Position numbers and translations under genes: made by a program. The notes under the pieces were generated by a model. That model had not been told where the DNA came from and searched no databases. It saw only the letters and a program-made list of their open reading frames with translations. A stretch of 5,819 bases of DNA, from positions 1 through 5,819 of the forward strand of contig CATZRD010000066.1 in the NCBI GenBank assembly GCA_958423465.1, read 5' to 3'. Source of the DNA: an uncultured Oscillospiraceae bacterium. Its GTDB lineage: Bacteria; Bacillota; Clostridia; Oscillospirales; Oscillospiraceae. The stretch's first letter is position 1; each line of letters begins with the position of its first letter. This document shows, piece after piece, positions 4,909 through 5,819 of the stretch.

Positions 4909-4944
4909 CTCCGGCAGAGGGGCCCGGGGGCCCCTCTGCCGGAG
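4909..4944 (-). terminator. Strong hairpin after rpoC, probable terminator of rpoBC
   Basis: A 36-bp palindrome has perfectly complementary 17-nt arms (CTCCGGCAGAGGGGCCC and its complement) and starts 21 nt after the rpoC stop. The stretch after it on the minus strand, CCTTTCCTTT, is only moderately T-rich, so it is not a textbook intrinsic terminator. Its place between rpoC and a strong new promoter supports termination or 3' end protection. Confidence 0.55.
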
Positions 4945-4965
4945 AAATGGGTCAAGATGAAGCGG

Positions 4966-5819
4966 TCACGCCTGGACGTCCTCGCTGAGCTCGGAGGCCG
5001 GCCCGTCGGCGGGCATCGGCTCGCCGTCGGTCTGCTCCTCCCCCTCGGTCTCCGGAACGCAGGCCGGGGTCTCCGGATCGGGGACCACCCGCTCCGCCAT
5101 GTCGCGGTAGGCGGACAGGCCGGCGCCGGCGGGGATCAGCTTGCCGATGATGACGTTCTCCTTCAGGCCCACCAGGTGGTCCACCTTCCCCTTGATGGCG
5201 GCCTCGGTGAGGACCTTGGTGGTCTCCTGGAAGGAGGCGGCGGAAAGGAAGGAATCCGTGGCCAGAGACGCCTTGGTGATGCCCATGAGGAGCTGGGTGA
5301 CCTCCGCCTCCCGCAGAGGCTCGCCGTCCTCCCGGACCTCGCCGGCGGCGGCGCGCTGGCGCACCTTCTCGTTGGCGGCGTACAGCTCCAGCACATCCAC
5401 CATGGCGCCGCTGAGAAGGCCGGTATCCCCGGCGTCCTCCACCCGGCACTTGCGCATCATCTGGCGGACGATGACTTCGATATGCTTGTCGTTGATGTCC
5501 ACGCCCTGCTGGCGGTACACCCGCAGCACTTCCTGGATCAGGTAGTTGTGGACGGCGCTGGCGCCCCGGATCCGCAGCACGTCGTTGGGGTTCAGCGCTC
5601 CGTCGTTGAGGGCGGCGCCCTTCTCGATCACGTCCCCGTCGCTGACCCGCAGGCCGGTGTGGGGGATGGCGTACATCTTGGTCTCGCCGTCGTCGGCGGT
5701 GATGTGGATGTTCAGCAGGGAGCCCTTGGCGTTCTCCTCGAAGCGGACCTTGCCGCCGATCTCCGCCAGGGTGGCCATCTTCTTGGGCTTGCGGGCCTCG
5801 AACAGTTCCTCCACGCGGG
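4966..5819 (-). CDS. rpoC: RNA polymerase beta' subunit, C-terminal 283 residues (5' end outside window)
   Basis: This is the C-terminal part of beta', the largest catalytic subunit of RNA polymerase. The frame enters the window as RVEELFEARKPK, and the GTG at 5814 is an internal valine, not a start. Conserved landmarks are VDINDKHIEVIVRQMMRK (about visible residues 106-123), VEDAGDTGLLSG, GITKASLATDSFLSAASFQE (about 179-198), TKVLTEAAIKGK and the hallmark GLKENVIIGKLIPAGAG (about 217-233). These are the beta' jaw and clamp-closing C-terminal segments; the active-site NADFDGD lies upstream of the window. After the conserved core comes an acidic tail of about 45 residues, with 13 D/E and one R in the last 42. 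The stop is TGA at 4966-4968. The gene is presumably the last of the rpoBC unit, followed by the hairpin at 4909-4944. Confidence 0.98.
   Translation of the reverse strand, partial: RVEELFEARKPKKMATLAEIGGKVRFEENAKGSLLNIHITADDGETKMYAIPHTGLRVSDGDVIEKGAALNDGALNPNDVLRIRGASAVHNYLIQEVLRVYRQQGVDINDKHIEVIVRQMMRKCRVEDAGDTGLLSGAMVDVLELYAANEKVRQRAAAGEVREDGEPLREAEVTQLLMGITKASLATDSFLSAASFQETTKVLTEAAIKGKVDHLVGLKENVIIGKLIPAGAGLSAYRDMAERVVPDPETPACVPETEGEEQTDGEPMPADGPASELSEDVQA

Noticed and set aside
4722..4955. 77-codon minus-strand frame from TTG 4955 in the rpoC–L7Ae spacer
   Set aside because: It would be translated through two strong hairpins and over the promoter, starts at TTG with no ribosome binding site, and matches no family I recognise.
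4952..5449. 165-codon minus-strand frame overlapping rpoC
   Set aside because: It is an out-of-frame shadow of the RpoC C-terminus, full of R, G and P as expected from GC-rich DNA.
1..5819. Novel defence, mobile or biosynthetic system
   Set aside because: Every protein-coding stretch is a core transcription or translation gene in conserved order. There are no transposase, integrase, attachment-site, CRISPR, tRNA or toxin-antitoxin signatures.

Overview
All supported genes lie on the minus strand, so they read from high to low coordinates: the 3' end of rpoC, an L7Ae-family small ribosomal/k-turn protein, rpsL (S12), rpsG (S7), fusA (EF-G), and the first 351 codons of tuf (EF-Tu). This is the conserved rpoBC–str operon arrangement. 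The small L7Ae-type gene between rpoC and rpsL is a Firmicutes trait. The EF-G and S12 proteins resemble clostridial ones, and the DNA is visibly GC-rich with almost exclusively G/C-ended codons. I infer a GC-rich member of the Clostridia, plausibly an Oscillospiraceae-type gut anaerobe (Flavonifractor/Pseudoflavonifractor-like). The phylum is much safer than the family.

Layout: rpoC ends at 4966. A 274-nt spacer (4692-4965) follows, the longest non-coding stretch here. It holds a perfect 17-bp hairpin just after the rpoC stop, a second imperfect hairpin abutting it, then a near-consensus sigma-A promoter with an extended -10 (4749-4777) and a GC-rich leader hairpin before the L7Ae gene (4440-4691). 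Next come a 94-nt structured spacer, rpsL (3929-4345), a 147-nt structured spacer, rpsG (3311-3781), a 15-nt gap, fusA (1184-3295), and a 129-nt spacer with a second candidate sigma-A promoter (1120-1148). The last gene is tuf (1-1054, cut by the window edge).

Function: the window encodes the end of RNA polymerase beta', two proteins of the 30S subunit, a ribosome-associated k-turn protein, and the two main GTPases of elongation. The likely transcription units are rpoBC ending at the hairpin, a str unit from the promoter at 4749-4777, and extra tuf transcription from its own promoter.

Two starts need care. rpsG and the L7Ae gene both appear to start at GTG codons placed 6-8 nt after strong Shine-Dalgarno sequences. 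The longer ATG/TTG starts overlap or precede those sites and are unlikely.

I found no mobile element, CRISPR array, tRNA or rRNA, and no evidence of a novel multi-gene system. The interest lies in the non-coding RNA/DNA structures between otherwise textbook genes, and in very long antisense open frames that are a by-product of codon bias.
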